This document shows positions 39,001 to 48,831 of a stretch of 64,000 nt of DNA, one piece after another. Each line of letters begins with the position of its first letter. Within the stretch, counting starts at the first letter, position 1. The stretch lies in contig CDRNVI010000045.1 in the NCBI GenBank assembly GCA_977017575.1, positions 287,087-351,086 on the forward strand, in the 5' to 3' direction. The notes under the pieces were generated by a model. That model made no database searches, was not told the DNA's origin, and saw only the letters and a program-made list of their open reading frames with translations. Made by a program: the position numbers and the translations under genes. Origin of the DNA: Paramoeba atlantica. Lineage: Eukaryota > Discosea.

Positions 39001-39807
39001 TCTTGTTTTAACTGAATCCACCACTCCAATCGAGATATTCAACAAGGGCTGTCGATCAAAACTCCATGCAACTACGCATTCATTCCCTAGTCGAGCGTCT
39101 TTCGTCTGCTGCGCTATTCGTTCTGGGCTCAGGGGGAAGTCAACACCAATCCGCACCGTAGCGTAAAGCGCTCGAACTATCCGGGTGACCGCATTTACAT
39201 TTCCTGATGTATCTGTGATTCGCAAATCTTCGTTTTCGAATCTCTGCTGCTCATGTGCTGTCGGCGGGCTATCGCAATCCAGAAATTCATTTAACACCTC
39301 ATCAGGTGACATGATACCGGGTGTCAAGGGTCTAGGGGTGGCCTCTGTTACCAGAAAGGGTGGTGGAGAAGAATATTGTGGAGACATGAGTTCTGCAACG
39401 GAAATATTCGTAACCGGTAGCGGAGACGGCAACTTCTGAAATGGGGACGACGGATCTGTTGCCGTATTTTCCGTGGCTTGAGTACGATTCTGCGTGGCCG
39501 CCACCGGTCTCTGCGTGGCCGCCACCGGGCTTTGCGTAGTTCTTTCTTGTGCCTGTGGGGATACCGCTCGGGCGTAAGAAATTTGTTTCTGGCTCACGGT
39601 GTTGGGCGACGTGTCAATGTCCCCCCCAATAATTCGTATTCGCGGGCGGTTCCCGTTCTTCGCCTCTTTTGGTCCATCACAGTTCATGAGATTCAGCCTC
39701 TTGCCAAGGCGACGAAATATATTGGACGGCAGGTGTGCAGTTTTAATTTTAACCGTGGACCCGTTTCCTTCTGTCATGCCACTGTTTTGCTGGTCACATC
39801 CAATAAT
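36004..39807 (-). mobile_element. Family B LINE, 5'-truncated, older of two near-identical copies
   Basis: ORF from 39777 to 36130 plus a 3' UTR of about 125 bp retained here. The open frame reaches 39939 only because it reads through an upstream A-run (39808-39832, Lys codons) that is the tail of another insertion. Its first residues (MTEGNGSTVKIKTAHLPSNIF) match an internal part of the N-terminal domain at 60606-61300 (CKVTIKNALLSSNFF), so the MGMFTRSR/Pro-rich start is missing. Confidence 0.85.
36130..39777 (-). CDS. Family B LINE polyprotein lacking the Pro-rich N terminus
   Basis: About 1215 codons. Order: basic segment RPRIRIIGG; EFLDCDSPP; beta block CVVAWSFDRQP...SIGVVDS...GTLPPQPNVRIYRIVW; RT with KGAAPGPSGT, DLCNAFNSPYR, RGVRQGSPLSS, IFAYIDDIN, LGAYIG; CPGCKTEI...HVPGCVRC; CLGC...H...C; HRSGPDLVVYW...FYDLTVVHE; C terminus DTYGF. 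All catalytic motifs are present. The start shown is the first ATG after the A-run and is not the ancestral start. Confidence 0.88.
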   Translation of the reverse strand: MTEGNGSTVKIKTAHLPSNIFRRLGKRLNLMNCDGPKEAKNGNRPRIRIIGGDIDTSPNTVSQKQISYARAVSPQAQERTTQSPVAATQRPVAATQNRTQATENTATDPSSPFQKLPSPLPVTNISVAELMSPQYSSPPPFLVTEATPRPLTPGIMSPDEVLNEFLDCDSPPTAHEQQRFENEDLRITDTSGNVNAVTRIVRALYATVRIGVDFPLSPERIAQQTKDARLGNECVVAWSFDRQPLLNISIGVVDSVKTRAGIRKIAIDYQGIKGHQVQEAFVGTLPPQPNVRIYRIVWMDGQVGPEAQGNPGDSPTTNQSDPLIPSVTNTECDLDLEPIPTVKSIGSEFVPCVIAVYRELIRDYADCGYDQRNKIWHRLMSAMKFSLAAVREAYTRRRRRRPMKSKRELQKAENAMEDEEASDARAIKKAIRLVVEGCASKATKVLDQEVIERKLSDEETIAKLKTLHPYSERTFHLPADAPALAILSTQELREAGRRLAKGAAPGPSGTTDGIVRILLDDEVCCSALCHMLLDVINGKVADEVMTILKRARLVAIPKADGGIRPVAVGEMFLKLAEVVMLQKYERSLGTLFAPWQYGVSQKSGCESIVHQLQESYMKGEKILSIDLCNAFNSPYRDHIADSLYSYATLRPFQRLFHAQYSKPSELLFYGKDGTLHGTVSSSRGVRQGSPLSSFLFCTFMQPMLATLALEYPTLKIFAYIDDINLVSDDADLLTKAFYRLWDLLGERDVQLANRKCVWFGGREGREIPETLKMAGVNSESDALKALGAYIGENERVSNLLLRNLRKHKTIFRRLRRMGANNVSCLILSKCVNVRQRYQIRTHAPEASGEMAKEFDSEVEDVLKAWLGPLTSDQVEWARLPLSMGGLGLSSTDSIRVAAYEASQHAALEQQKKFSAQVATCDASTVAAVPEEESAEKAVHKAIKTRLCETKKTAQIMQATTRKGSYSWLHATERFIPTRQYTLAVMPRLGICHPELPSSFLCPGCKTEINGETALTHVPGCVRCTGTNSTTKHNCLIRYIYDLCMKAGIPCEREPRQFSSYTCLGCSEVISEERKREHATACKGSALHRSGPDLVVYWATGEIFYDLTVVHELAPSILGTKPAKALQDAITRKRTKYVATKILREDNFRCLPILASGSLHANTRELLHILAEKSSMNPQAVERDFALHLQELNGAVLNCQLRRFLEPRTEEDTYGF

Positions 39808-40186
39808 TTTTTTTTTTTTTTTTTTTTTTTTTGCAATTAATAAGGGGGGAGAAGTATGAATCGCGGCATTGCCTCTATATTTTGACCCAGTAGACGAACC
39901 AAGTAGGTCCATTGGGGGGGGTATACGAGTTAAAAACAAGCAATCAAATTAGCAATTCTTTTTGTTTCCACAGATGTACCTTTTGTTTTTTCTCAGCCCA
40001 AAACTAGCAATTTAATCTCCCCTAAGTATTCCAATAAATAAGTTCCAATAATTTTTTTTTTTTTTACCACCGTATACTATCAATATTACGTACCCCACTC
40101 AGTGTTTTCGATGAGTACGGATATTTAGCAATGAAATATACATAAATGCTCCAGAATATTATTAACGCGTTGATAAATAAATGTAC
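39808..40186 (-). other. Poly(A) runs and SINE-tail fragment, no gene
   Basis: A25 run at 39808-39832; 39975-40020 repeats the SINE-like tail (TTTTGGGCTGAG, TTGCTAGTTT, AGGGGAG read on the minus strand); A14 at about 40048-40062. These look like successive retroposon tails. Confidence 0.6.
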
Positions 40187-43100
40187 TTTTTTTTTTTTTT
40201 GAATTTGTTACAACTGTCCAATTACGTATCCAAAAGTCTTAATCCCGAAACTAGCAAACCAAAAACTAGCAAACCCCTACCTCCCTTCAAAACGCCAACC
40301 CCGTACCTTAAAATCCGCAGGAAATCCGGACGCTGGCCACATCCCCCCATCATAGAAAAGGGCCCCCCACCCAAGAAAACTCCCAAGAAAAGCCGCGGGT
40401 TCCACTAAGACTACTCTTCGTTCCCGTACCCATTAACACAGATATCGGGGGAGGCTGCGGGGAGGCGCAGTACAAGCATACGAGCTTGTGTCCTCATGAG
40501 GGCGACGTTCAGCGTTGTCACCAGTTGATGAAGGGCTTCACCCTTCGAGAGTCCCCCGGAGTACGCTGACCGTGAAGCAGCTACCTCCTTGAGAATGGCG
40601 AAGGCACTGGGACTCCATGCCCCGTAGGTCTCCACCACCATAGCACCAAACCTGTGGCGTGCGGCTTCTGCTTCCTCTCTTTGTTTCTTTTTGTTTTCCG
40701 TCGCGTAGCGCTCCGCGAAAGACCCCGCTGCCACCCAGTTAGCGTCACGGACTAAGTCCGTATACTTTGGCTGCTGGACGTGAGTGACAGCGAAGTCTAA
40801 TACGAGAGACTGGCCTACGTCGAATGTGGAAAGAAATACGTCCGCTGGCCTGGTGAGGGTGCCTCCGGGGCCCGTATTCCCCAGACTCACTTCTCGCCGT
40901 GGGGTAAACCCGGCTTTGGCACACTCTGTTGTGAACTGTCCCGCAATGGCGTTGTGCCGTGCGATTATGCCGTGCCCGCACTTGCATACCAGTGCGTGGT
41001 CACCCTCGGGGTCAAGCGGCAACGAGCATTTCTCCAGAGGACAGGGCCGGAAAGCTGGGTAAATAGTATCCCCGAGCCACCAACGCACAAGAGTACGGAA
41101 TTCAGTCGGTGTGTAGGCTAAGCCGCTTTTCTTGGAGGGGATTACGAAAGCCCACTCCGAGGCCCCTTCTCCCGTTTCCGATGTCCATCTGGCCCTCGTT
41201 CGAAGGTCGGCACGAGCAAACGACTCCCGAAATTCGTAGGAAGCGATGGCATGACTCAGATCGCGTTGGCGAGGAATTACCAGCTCTGTGCTAGGTTCTT
41301 GTGCATCGTTATTCGAGTTAAGCGTGGTCATCGACAATGCGAGGCTTTTTGATATTAATCCGCACTGTTCGACGACTGCCGTCCCGGTGCGTTTGTTGAC
41401 CTCCCGAACAGCTTGGGTGAACCCCTCAGCGTCCTCTGGGTCCCACCGGTCTTTGTTTGATGCAAAAGCGACGGAGGCTACGTAGGCGGAACTCGCGTGT
41501 TCCTCCGCTGACCGGAGCCCCAACCCCCCGTACCGCTTTTCACGTTGCGCCTGGCGTCGGGCCCCATCGCTCAGAGGGCGAAAGAAGTGTTCAGTGGTAC
41601 GCTGGACGGCATCGTCTAGGCGTTTGCAGATATCCTGTAGTTCAGCGGTCGGAGTGGATCTGAGAGAGTACACCATTTGACAGAAACCTGTACAGTGTCG
41701 GATCAGAGACAATGCAATCTGGGGATCATCAAGCGTGGTTATGGCCTCCAACGACTCTTCGGCTAAGTCGATTGCGTTTTTGAGGAAGAACTGTCGGCAA
41801 AATTGGGTGGATCCAACCGGGCTCCCCAAAATATGGAAATTACCTTCCCCATTTTTGTTCGAACCGGGAATGTCGGGGAAAAGGGAAGAACGGTGGGAGG
41901 AAGCGGGGTGTGATATAAGCTCGCACTTTGCTACGTTGAGGTGTAATCCCCATTTTGGGCCGGTTATCGCAATCACGTCTAGAGCATGCCGTACGTCGCA
42001 AGATGGTCCTGCTAGTACCCCGTCATCCAAGAACCACATGTTGAGGTCGAGGTTTGGGGCGGCCACACGGATTTTCCATGCGACTTCTTTCATGACCAGT
42101 GAGAAAAGAAGAGGTCCAAGCGGGTCGCCTTGCTGTACCCCTTCGGAGGATTCGATGGTCCGGGAACCAAAGGTAAGAATGCTTCCCGCATTGTAGCACC
42201 ATTCCACATAGCAACCCAGTTTAGGGAAGTGGCGGCGCGCTAGGGCCGTAAAAGAATCTCGCGAAACATTATTAAATGCGTTTTTTAGATCGACTTTACA
42301 AAGTATGAAGTCGTCGTCGTCAATGTGTTCAGCGATGGTCTTCCGGCAGAGATGTATCACACGCTCTGAACCCGCAGGTGTGGCTACACCATACTGGTGT
42401 CCTTTGAAAAGTTTGCGGGCTTGTTCTTTAGCCGCGAAGCAGGCTACTTTGCTTGCCAGGCGACGAAGAGTTTCCCCTGCGGCAATAGGGCGTACGTCAC
42501 GTTCCCCTTTCTTCAGGGCGCACAACCGACCACCTGCATAGTGACCTTTGACTTCTAACGGCACTTTTCCTGCGAGCATGTGGTTGACGAACTTAGTGAG
42601 AGTGCCCAGAGGGTCGGTATAAGCGTCGTGATGATATTGCATGGCTGTCTGAAGGTGCTCGGGTCGCAGACCAAAGGCCCCACCTGAGGACCCTCGGTGA
42701 AAGGTGGAAAGAGCTTCGGCCACTTCTTCCTCAGTCGCTTTAAGTGGCTCAACGTCCCGAGCCGGAAAGCAGTCCACGTTGGAGGTGGAGAGTCTGGGTG
42801 GGTGCTTAGACAGGAGTTTCGCATAGGTCGCTTCATCGTCAGGGGCGAGAGGTTCAGAAGTCAGGGCAGTCATAGCGCGAGAAAGCTCCGAGTCGCGAAC
42901 AAGCCGTTTAGCGCGTAAAGCCGCTTTCTTGATCTCGTCGTCAATGTCTTGCGCTTGTGCTACACTTTTCTTTTTCCGTACGAGACTAGAAACCGCTTCG
43001 TTCCATAGCGCTAAGAATTCTCCATTGCGCCATCTAGCTAGACACTTCTTCACATGGGAAGCGTACGACGCTTTCGCGCGGTTCCCTCCGCGGTGGGGGG

Positions 43101-44369
43101 CAGGTAAAACGCACTTGGGCAACATGGCGAGAAGCGTCCACGCTTGGAGTGTGTTTTCGCAGATCGCCGTGGATATACATCCACAAAGCGTCTTGGCCCA
43201 TTCTTGTCGGCAGCGATCTGGGATGTCCTTGCAAGTATTTATTGGCAGAGCGCTCACGGAAGATAAACTCGGAAGGGGTAGATCGACCTGGGCGCTCTGA
43301 CTTTCCGTGGATTGGTCAGCTGGTGCGGAGGCCGCGCAAAGATCTGGTTGGGGGGTGTCATTGAGATGAGGATTCGCTGCAGGGATGATGTTGCTGCTCG
43401 GAGGGGTTGTCTGTGGGATTTGAGGTAGTGAACGGCGGGACGTGCAACTCTTCGTGTGCGTGTCCCGTTTGCCTAGGTCATAGTGTTTGTTGCACTCCTT
43501 GCAAAGAAAGCGACCTTCTTCTATCCACCACGTATCCGGGACCTGGTCCCCGTGTCTGTGGGCTATGTGGTTATAGAATGCTTGCCACTGCCCCCCGTGA
43601 GACATTGTTTTCCATGCGCATCCCTGGAAATGACACTTCCGTACGTTTACATTTTCGATGGATGCCTCTTCTCGTGTATGCCCTCTTCTCGTGGATGCCT
43701 CTTCTCGTGTAGCGTGGAGTGTCTTGGCTATGTGGTGGGGTTTCTCGGCGCCCATGGGCTCGGCGGGCCTGATTTTCGACACCTGGTGACGTTTACGTTT
43801 CCCTGGCGATGTGGTTCGGTTCCGTCCGTCGTGGAACATTTCTCCCGAGGAGCTGTCCACATGTTCTGTTACAGGAGTACATGGCCTGGAGGAGTTCAAA
43901 ATGGAGTCTGTGTTGTCCCGGTCTTCGCTGTCCACCCCGGACTCGGCACTCAGCTCGACAGTAGCCCCGAGCCTCGTACTCAACTGGGAGAGAGTGATAC
44001 CCTTCGGGCGTTTCTTCTTTTTACGTCCTCTACAACTTTTGGCCACTGAGAAATCGAGATCCGGAGGTGTAAGATCGGGAAATGCTAACTTATTTTCCTC
44101 ATAGTCGTATTCGGAGCGGCTCGACCTGAGGACCTTCCCCTTCACAGGCTGATTAGATTTTTTGAGCTGGCTGAGTGAAGATGGGTGGGTTCCTTCAAAC
44201 TGAAACTCGGAACTCTCGGTCGACGAACTCACGGCCGGGAGGATGCTAGAGAAAAGTTCTTCTTCGGTGGCTGTGTTCTGGTGCCCTGTGTTTGGCGTTT
44301 CACCTTCTACCGAGTCTTTAATGTCGCGGGCAATCTTTTCGGCACGTTCCGACAATTCAGACGAGGGAT
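40187..44369 (-). mobile_element. REL-type LINE, Utopia/NeSL-like, 5'-truncated
   Basis: Minus strand: one ORF (44355-40411), 3' UTR (40410-40201) and an A-run (40187-40200). The frame is still open at the 5' end (NPSSELSERAEK) and meets the poly(A) tail of the downstream family B insertion at 44370, so the true N terminus is missing. Confidence 0.85.
40411..44355 (-). CDS. Utopia/NeSL-like LINE polyprotein: C2H2 fingers, RT, REL endonuclease (1314 aa)
   Basis: No ATG at the listed start (TTG); 5'-truncated. Domains: Ser/Glu-rich N terminus; tandem TREEAS repeats (about 218-232); zinc fingers CHFQGCAW...FYNHIAHRH (about 238) and CKECNKHYDLGKRDTHTKSC; a conserved pre-RT block (WTLLAMLPKCVLPAPHRGG); RT with KVDLKNAFNNVSR (about 687), EGVQQGDPLGPLLFS (about 738) and catalytic MWFLDDG (about 770); Cys/His cluster LEKCSLP...CKCGHGIIARHN (about 1108-1135); RPADVF...LVLDFAVTHVQQ (about 1166-1190), a PD-(D/E)xK-like core. 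The FLDD and GVQQGDP motifs separate it from families A and B. Clade name inferred. Confidence 0.85.
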   Translation of the reverse strand: MSERAEKIARDIKDSVEGETPNTGHQNTATEEELFSSILPAVSSSTESSEFQFEGTHPSSLSQLKKSNQPVKGKVLRSSRSEYDYEENKLAFPDLTPPDLDFSVAKSCRGRKKKKRPKGITLSQLSTRLGATVELSAESGVDSEDRDNTDSILNSSRPCTPVTEHVDSSSGEMFHDGRNRTTSPGKRKRHQVSKIRPAEPMGAEKPHHIAKTLHATREEASTRRGHTREEASIENVNVRKCHFQGCAWKTMSHGGQWQAFYNHIAHRHGDQVPDTWWIEEGRFLCKECNKHYDLGKRDTHTKSCTSRRSLPQIPQTTPPSSNIIPAANPHLNDTPQPDLCAASAPADQSTESQSAQVDLPLPSLSSVSALPINTCKDIPDRCRQEWAKTLCGCISTAICENTLQAWTLLAMLPKCVLPAPHRGGNRAKASYASHVKKCLARWRNGEFLALWNEAVSSLVRKKKSVAQAQDIDDEIKKAALRAKRLVRDSELSRAMTALTSEPLAPDDEATYAKLLSKHPPRLSTSNVDCFPARDVEPLKATEEEVAEALSTFHRGSSGGAFGLRPEHLQTAMQYHHDAYTDPLGTLTKFVNHMLAGKVPLEVKGHYAGGRLCALKKGERDVRPIAAGETLRRLASKVACFAAKEQARKLFKGHQYGVATPAGSERVIHLCRKTIAEHIDDDDFILCKVDLKNAFNNVSRDSFTALARRHFPKLGCYVEWCYNAGSILTFGSRTIESSEGVQQGDPLGPLLFSLVMKEVAWKIRVAAPNLDLNMWFLDDGVLAGPSCDVRHALDVIAITGPKWGLHLNVAKCELISHPASSHRSSLFPDIPGSNKNGEGNFHILGSPVGSTQFCRQFFLKNAIDLAEESLEAITTLDDPQIALSLIRHCTGFCQMVYSLRSTPTAELQDICKRLDDAVQRTTEHFFRPLSDGARRQAQREKRYGGLGLRSAEEHASSAYVASVAFASNKDRWDPEDAEGFTQAVREVNKRTGTAVVEQCGLISKSLALSMTTLNSNNDAQEPSTELVIPRQRDLSHAIASYEFRESFARADLRTRARWTSETGEGASEWAFVIPSKKSGLAYTPTEFRTLVRWWLGDTIYPAFRPCPLEKCSLPLDPEGDHALVCKCGHGIIARHNAIAGQFTTECAKAGFTPRREVSLGNTGPGGTLTRPADVFLSTFDVGQSLVLDFAVTHVQQPKYTDLVRDANWVAAGSFAERYATENKKKQREEAEAARHRFGAMVVETYGAWSPSAFAILKEVAASRSAYSGGLSKGEALHQLVTTLNVALMRTQARMLVLRLPAASPDICVNGYGNEE

Positions 44370-47234
44370 TTTTTTTTTTTTTTTTTTGCTTTTACAAAGG
44401 GAATCGACTCGTTCCTTCTCCTCGTTTTTCCTTCCCCCCTTCTCTCGCTTCTTTGAGAGAAAACTACAACCGCACATCTCTAACTATATATTAAAAAACG
44501 AGTGTAAGAAATCCATTCTAAAGAAATTAAAGCTAAATCTAGAAGCCATAAGTATCCTCCTCTGTACGGGGCTCCAAGAACCGACGCAACTGGCAGTTTA
44601 ACACTGCCCCATTCAATTCTTGCAAATGCAGCGCAAAGTCTCGTTCCACCGCCTGCGGATTCATGGACGATTTCTCGGCCAAAATGTGTAGTAGCTCTCT
44701 TGTGTTGGCGTGAAGTGATCCGCTTGCAAGGATGGGTAAGCACCGAAAGTTGTCCTCTCTTAATATTTTGGTCGCCACGTACTTGGTGCGTTTCCTCGTG
44801 ATCGCGTCTTGGAGTGCTTTTGCTGGCTTGGTACCGAGAATGGAAGGAGCGAGCTCGTGTACGACTGTAAGGTCATAAAAGATCTCCCCTGTGGCCCAAT
44901 ATACTACCAAATCGGGGCCCGATCGATGCAACGCGCTGCCTTTGCACGCTGTTGCATGCTCCCTCTTTCGCTCTTCGGAAATTACCTCCGAGCACCCGAG
45001 GCACGTGTACGATGAAAACTGACGGGGCTCCCGCTCGCATGGGATACCGGCCTTCATGCAAAGGTCGTAGATGTAACGAATCAGACAATTGTGCTTCGTA
45101 GTCGAATTCGTTCCGGTGCACCTGACGCATCCCGGCACGTGGGTGAGAGCGGTCTCGCCGTTGATTTCCGTTTTGCAGCCCGGGCAGAGAAAGGATGAAG
45201 GGAGCTCCGGGTGACAGATACCGAGCCTCGGCATCACTGCTAGGGTGTATTGTCGCGTCGGTATAAATCGTTCGGTCGCGTGCAGCCACGAGTAGCTTCC
45301 TTTCCGAGTAGTTGCCTGCATTATCTGCGCAGTTTTCTTGGTTTCACACAGACGCGTTTTTATCGCCTTGTGTACTGCTTTCTCCGCAGACTCTTCTTCC
45401 GGTACAGCGGCCACTGTTGAGGCATCGCACGTCGCGACTTGAGCTGAAAACTTTTTTTGCTGCTCTAAAGCTGCGTGTTGCGAAGCCTCATATGCGGCCA
45501 CTCGGATAGAGTCCGTTGAAGACAGGCCCAAACCACCCATCGACAGCGGCAAACGAGCCCACTCGACTTGATCGGATGTCAAAGGACCAAGCCATGCTTT
45601 CAGAACGTCTTCTACCTCTGAGTCAAATTCCTTCGCCATCTCTCCAGATGCCTCCGGCGCGTGCGTTCGAATCTGGTATCTTTGTCTCACATTGACGCAT
45701 TTCGACAGGATGAGGCACGAGACATTATTTGCTCCCATTCTCCGCAATCTTCTAAAAATTGTTTTATGCTTACGAAGATTCCTTAAAAGAAGATTGCTGA
45801 CCCGTTCATTTTCTCCGATGTATGCCCCTAGTGCTTTCAGGGCATCTGACTCAGAATTCACCCCGGCCATCTTTAGAGTCTCTGGAATTTCTCTACCTTC
45901 TCTCCCGCCAAACCACACACATTTTCTGTTAGCGAGTTGTACATCTCTCTCGCCCAAAAGGTCCCACAGTCTATAGAACGCTTTCGTCAAAAGATCCGCG
46001 TCGTCGGACACCAGATTTATGTCATCGATATAGGCAAAAATTTTCAGCGTTGGGTATTCAAGAGCCAATGTTGCGAGCATTGGCTGCATGAAGGTGCAGA
46101 AAAGAAAGCTGGAAAGCGGCGACCCCTGCCGCACACCTCGAGAACTACTAACCGTGCCGTGTAGCGTACCATCTTTCCCGTAGAACAACAGTTCAGATGG
46201 TTTAGAATATTGCGCATGGAAGAGACGTTGGAAAGGACGAAGCGTAGCATAAGAGTACAGAGAGTCGGCGATGTGATCGCGATACGGTGAATTGAATGCA
46301 TTGCACAGATCAATCGACAGAATTTTTTCACCCTTCATGTAGCTCTCCTGAAGTTGATGCACGATGGACTCGCATCCTGATTTTTGCGATACCCCGTATT
46401 GCCAAGGAGCAAACAAAGTGCCAAGGGATCGTTCGTATTTCTGTAGCATAACCACTTCCGCTAGCTTCAGAAACATTTCCCCAACCGCGACAGGGCGAAT
46501 ACCTCCGTCGGCTTTCGGAATAGCAACCAGCCGCGCTCTTTTAAGTCTTGTCATCACCTCGTCCGCTACCTTCCCGTTGATCACATCCAAGAGCATGTGA
46601 CATAGGGCAGAGCAACATACTTCGTCATCCAGAAGTATGCGAACGATTCCATCCGTGGTTCCAGAAGGGCCAGGAGCTGCTCCCTTAGCAAGACGTCGTC
46701 CAGCCTCTCGAAGTTCTTGTGTCGATAAAATCGCCAAAGCTGGAGCATCTGCTGGAAGGTGGAATGTGCGTTCGGAATATGGATGAAGCGTTTTCAATTT
46801 CGCGATCGTCTCCTCGTCAGACAGCTTGCGCTCGATTACCTCCTGGTCCAACACTTTTGTGGCCTTAGATGCACATCCCTCAACGACCAACCGAATCGCT
46901 TTTTTGATCGCTCGGGCGTCCGAGGCTTCCTCATCCTCCATCGCATTCTCTGCCTTTTGGAGCTCGCGTTTCGATTTCATTGGCCTTCTGCGACGTCTAC
47001 GCGTGTAGGCCTCACGAACAGCAGCTAAAGAGAACTTCATCGCCGACATCAGTCTATGCCAGATTTTGTTTCTCTGATCGTACCCACAGTCCGCATAGTC
47101 CCTGATCAATTCCCGGTAAACCGCTATGACGCACGGGACGAATTCCGATCCTATCGATTTGACAGTGGGAATTGGCTCCAAATCCAAATCACATTCCGTA
47201 TTGGTCACGCTTGGAATTAATGGATCACTTTGGG
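44370..47234 (-). mobile_element. Recent 5'-truncated copy of the 36004-39807 family B LINE
   Basis: 44409-47234 matches 36004-38826 with only about three substitutions seen (near 44423, 44697, 46549). The 3' UTR extends further here (44388-44408) and ends in A18 (44370-44387), so this is a separate retrotransposition. The 5' break follows ITNxx...LIPSVTNTECDLDLEP. ACGAGG flanks both sides (44361, 47237), a possible 6-bp target duplication. Confidence 0.9.
44539..47234 (-). CDS. Family B LINE RT-zinc finger-REL ORF, 5'-truncated copy
   Basis: In-frame from SDPLIPSVTNTECDLDLEPIP through the RT (KGAAPGPSGT, DLCNAFNSPYR, GVRQGSPLSS, AYIDDIN), CPGCKTEI zinc region and SGPDLVVYW...FYDLTVVHE to DTYGF and the stop at 44539. 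The first residues of the open frame (MGVSMSTHGSVLVP, to 47274) come from the flanking inverted-repeat element and are not LINE protein. All catalytic motifs are intact, but the N-terminal third is gone. Confidence 0.88.
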
Positions 47235-47695
47235 GTACGAGGACACTTCCGTGAGTACTCATCGAAACGCCCACGTGTCAAAACGAAACTCATCGAAACG
47301 AAAGAAACTCATCGAAGGTGATTTTAATTACTTTTGAGGTGGTAGCTGCATTTTCGACTAAAAAACAAATACACAATACTGCGGAAGTGGCAGACATAGG
47401 TCCTCAGTGCGCGATCTCAGTGCGGAGTTAATATCCTCCACCTCTCGTGCTCTAATCTTGAGCGCCGAAAATCCCATTCTGCTCGGTTGGACCTCGAGGC
47501 ACTGGTTGGCGTAAACGTCGGGATGAATATGAAGGGTGTAGCTGTGGGGCGTGTCTTTTGGAAGTCTGTTTGTAAGACAGATTAGTATGAAGTAAAGCCC
47601 TTGAAGGGGCAAAGATATCAGAACGCTGAAAATATGGAGTAAAAAAATGCATTAGAAATCAACGGACCCTTTTTTTAAGAATAAATTATAAGAAG

Positions 47696-47936
47696 ATATA
47701 CGTTGACAACGCCTGCGTAGCGAAAACTACGAAATTCAGTGAGCTTCGCAAATTGCTTCCCACTGACGACGAACAGGGGAATCCTACGCGGGGTACGGCT
47801 CAGGCCCGCTCACGCGGGCCCTCGCCGTTTCGCGGCCGCGCGCACCCCCGCTCACGCGGGGGCCCCCGCGCGGCCAAAATGGGTACTAAAATTTGTTATC
47901 AAGGTAGTTGGGCTTCGCAAATTGCTTCCCACGAAT
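47696..47936. repeat. GC-rich hairpin core shared by the two inverted-repeat elements
   Basis: Contains GCCCGC-TCAC-GCGGGC and CCCCCGC-TCAC-GCGGGGG hairpins plus a CCGCGCG/CGCGCGG pair. The same length (241 bp) and only a few substitutions relative to 9646-9886. It encodes an open Arg/Gly/Pro-rich frame of no recognisable family. Confidence 0.75.
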
Positions 47937-47962
47937 CTAGAGAGAAGCACACGTACAATAAT

Positions 47963-47998
47963 CTTTAACGATAAAGATACAGTTTCTGCACCTTGTTG
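47963..47998 (+). other. Spliced-leader exon, third full copy
   Basis: Identical to 4294-4329 except TCTGCACC for TCTGTACC. Followed by a T-rich leader and ATG at 48022. Confidence 0.85.
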
Positions 47999-48021
47999 AT
48001 TATTTACTTTTTTTACCTTTC

Positions 48022-48192
48022 ATGGGAGTGTTCACACGCTCCAAAGCAAAAGAATCAGGAGTGGCTCCTGAGATTTTGCCGCTCCCTCCTGCCCGCCGGA
48101 AAAAGAAGGCCGTGATGCCAACTCCTCCTCCGCCCGCCGTGCCAATATCCACCACCTCCGCATGGAGCGCGCGGGTCGCCAAAAAATATAAT
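48022..48192 (+). pseudogene. 5' end of a family B LINE ORF
   Basis: MGVFTRSKAKESGVAPEILPLPPARRKKK, the conserved B N terminus, then a short Pro-rich part. The open frame continues to 48297, but CCTTGCTC-type repeats (GGGCTTCGCTCAAAGTTGGGCC) take over after about 48192. No RT. Confidence 0.75.
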
Positions 48193-48503
48193 TTTGTCCC
48201 AGGGCTACGCTCACAGTTGGGCCTTGCTCGCAAACGGGGGCTTTTGCCTCCAGAAGTGGGCTTCGCTCAAAGTTGGGCCTTGCCTCCAGACACGTAAACT
48301 AGGTGTCATAGTATAGGAAAACAAATACACAAACCTGCGGAAGTGGCAGACACAGATTCTCAGTGTCGCCGCTTTCTTATTTTCATGTTCTCGATTTTTT
48401 TCTTGCCAAAGCAATTAAAATCACCTTCGATGAGAAGATTGACGTTTCGATGAGTCACCCTGTGACACGTAGGCACTTCGATGAGAAATCATCGAAGTGT
48501 CTC

Positions 48504-48831
48504 AAAAACTCACTGTAATTTCGATTCCGCATCATTGTGAATGAAAGCGAAGTAACACAAATTTAAAACCAGAATGTTATTGGTGAACTCGTGACGTAAG
48601 AAATATAAGGATACTATAAACTATTCTATTTAGGATTCGCGAAAGAATGTTACATAGTAGAAAACAAAACTAACTTGCTAAAAGAACTCACGACTGGGTG
48701 TCGGCGGCTTTTTCTTTTCAAATAGCGGAAATGTTCTAACACGTACAACAATAATGATAATAATGCCATATGTTTTCGATATAAGACGTAATCAAAATTA
48801 CTTTCTCAAGTTTACAAAGTGCCCGTGGAGC
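48504..48831. other. No gene seen
   Basis: AT-rich, no ORF, no repeat recognised apart from GCCCGTGGAGC, also seen at 13936. Confidence 0.5.

Larger units (their letters stand above)
47239..48503. mobile_element. Second inverted-repeat element, containing a LINE 5' end
   Basis: About 80-bp imperfect inverted ends: left ACTCATCGAAACG...ACGTGTCA...CTCATCGAAGGTGATTTT (47257-47330), right its inverse (48415-48495). The GC-rich core 47696-47936 is the same 241 bp as 9646-9886 in the element at 9167, so both belong to one family. An AATACACAA...TGCGGAAGTGGCAGACA segment is also repeated within it (47370 and 48330). It has captured or received an SL-tagged family B 5' end. Outer limits are uncertain by about 10 bp; no target duplication is clear. 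Confidence 0.6.

Noticed and set aside
39778-39939. N-terminal extension MFLTRIPPPMDLLG of the 36130 ORF
   Set aside because: It reads through a poly(A) run belonging to another retroposon and has no counterpart in other B proteins.
43663-43712. Independent minisatellite
   Set aside because: The 21-bp repeats are in frame within the Utopia-like ORF (TREEAS repeats).
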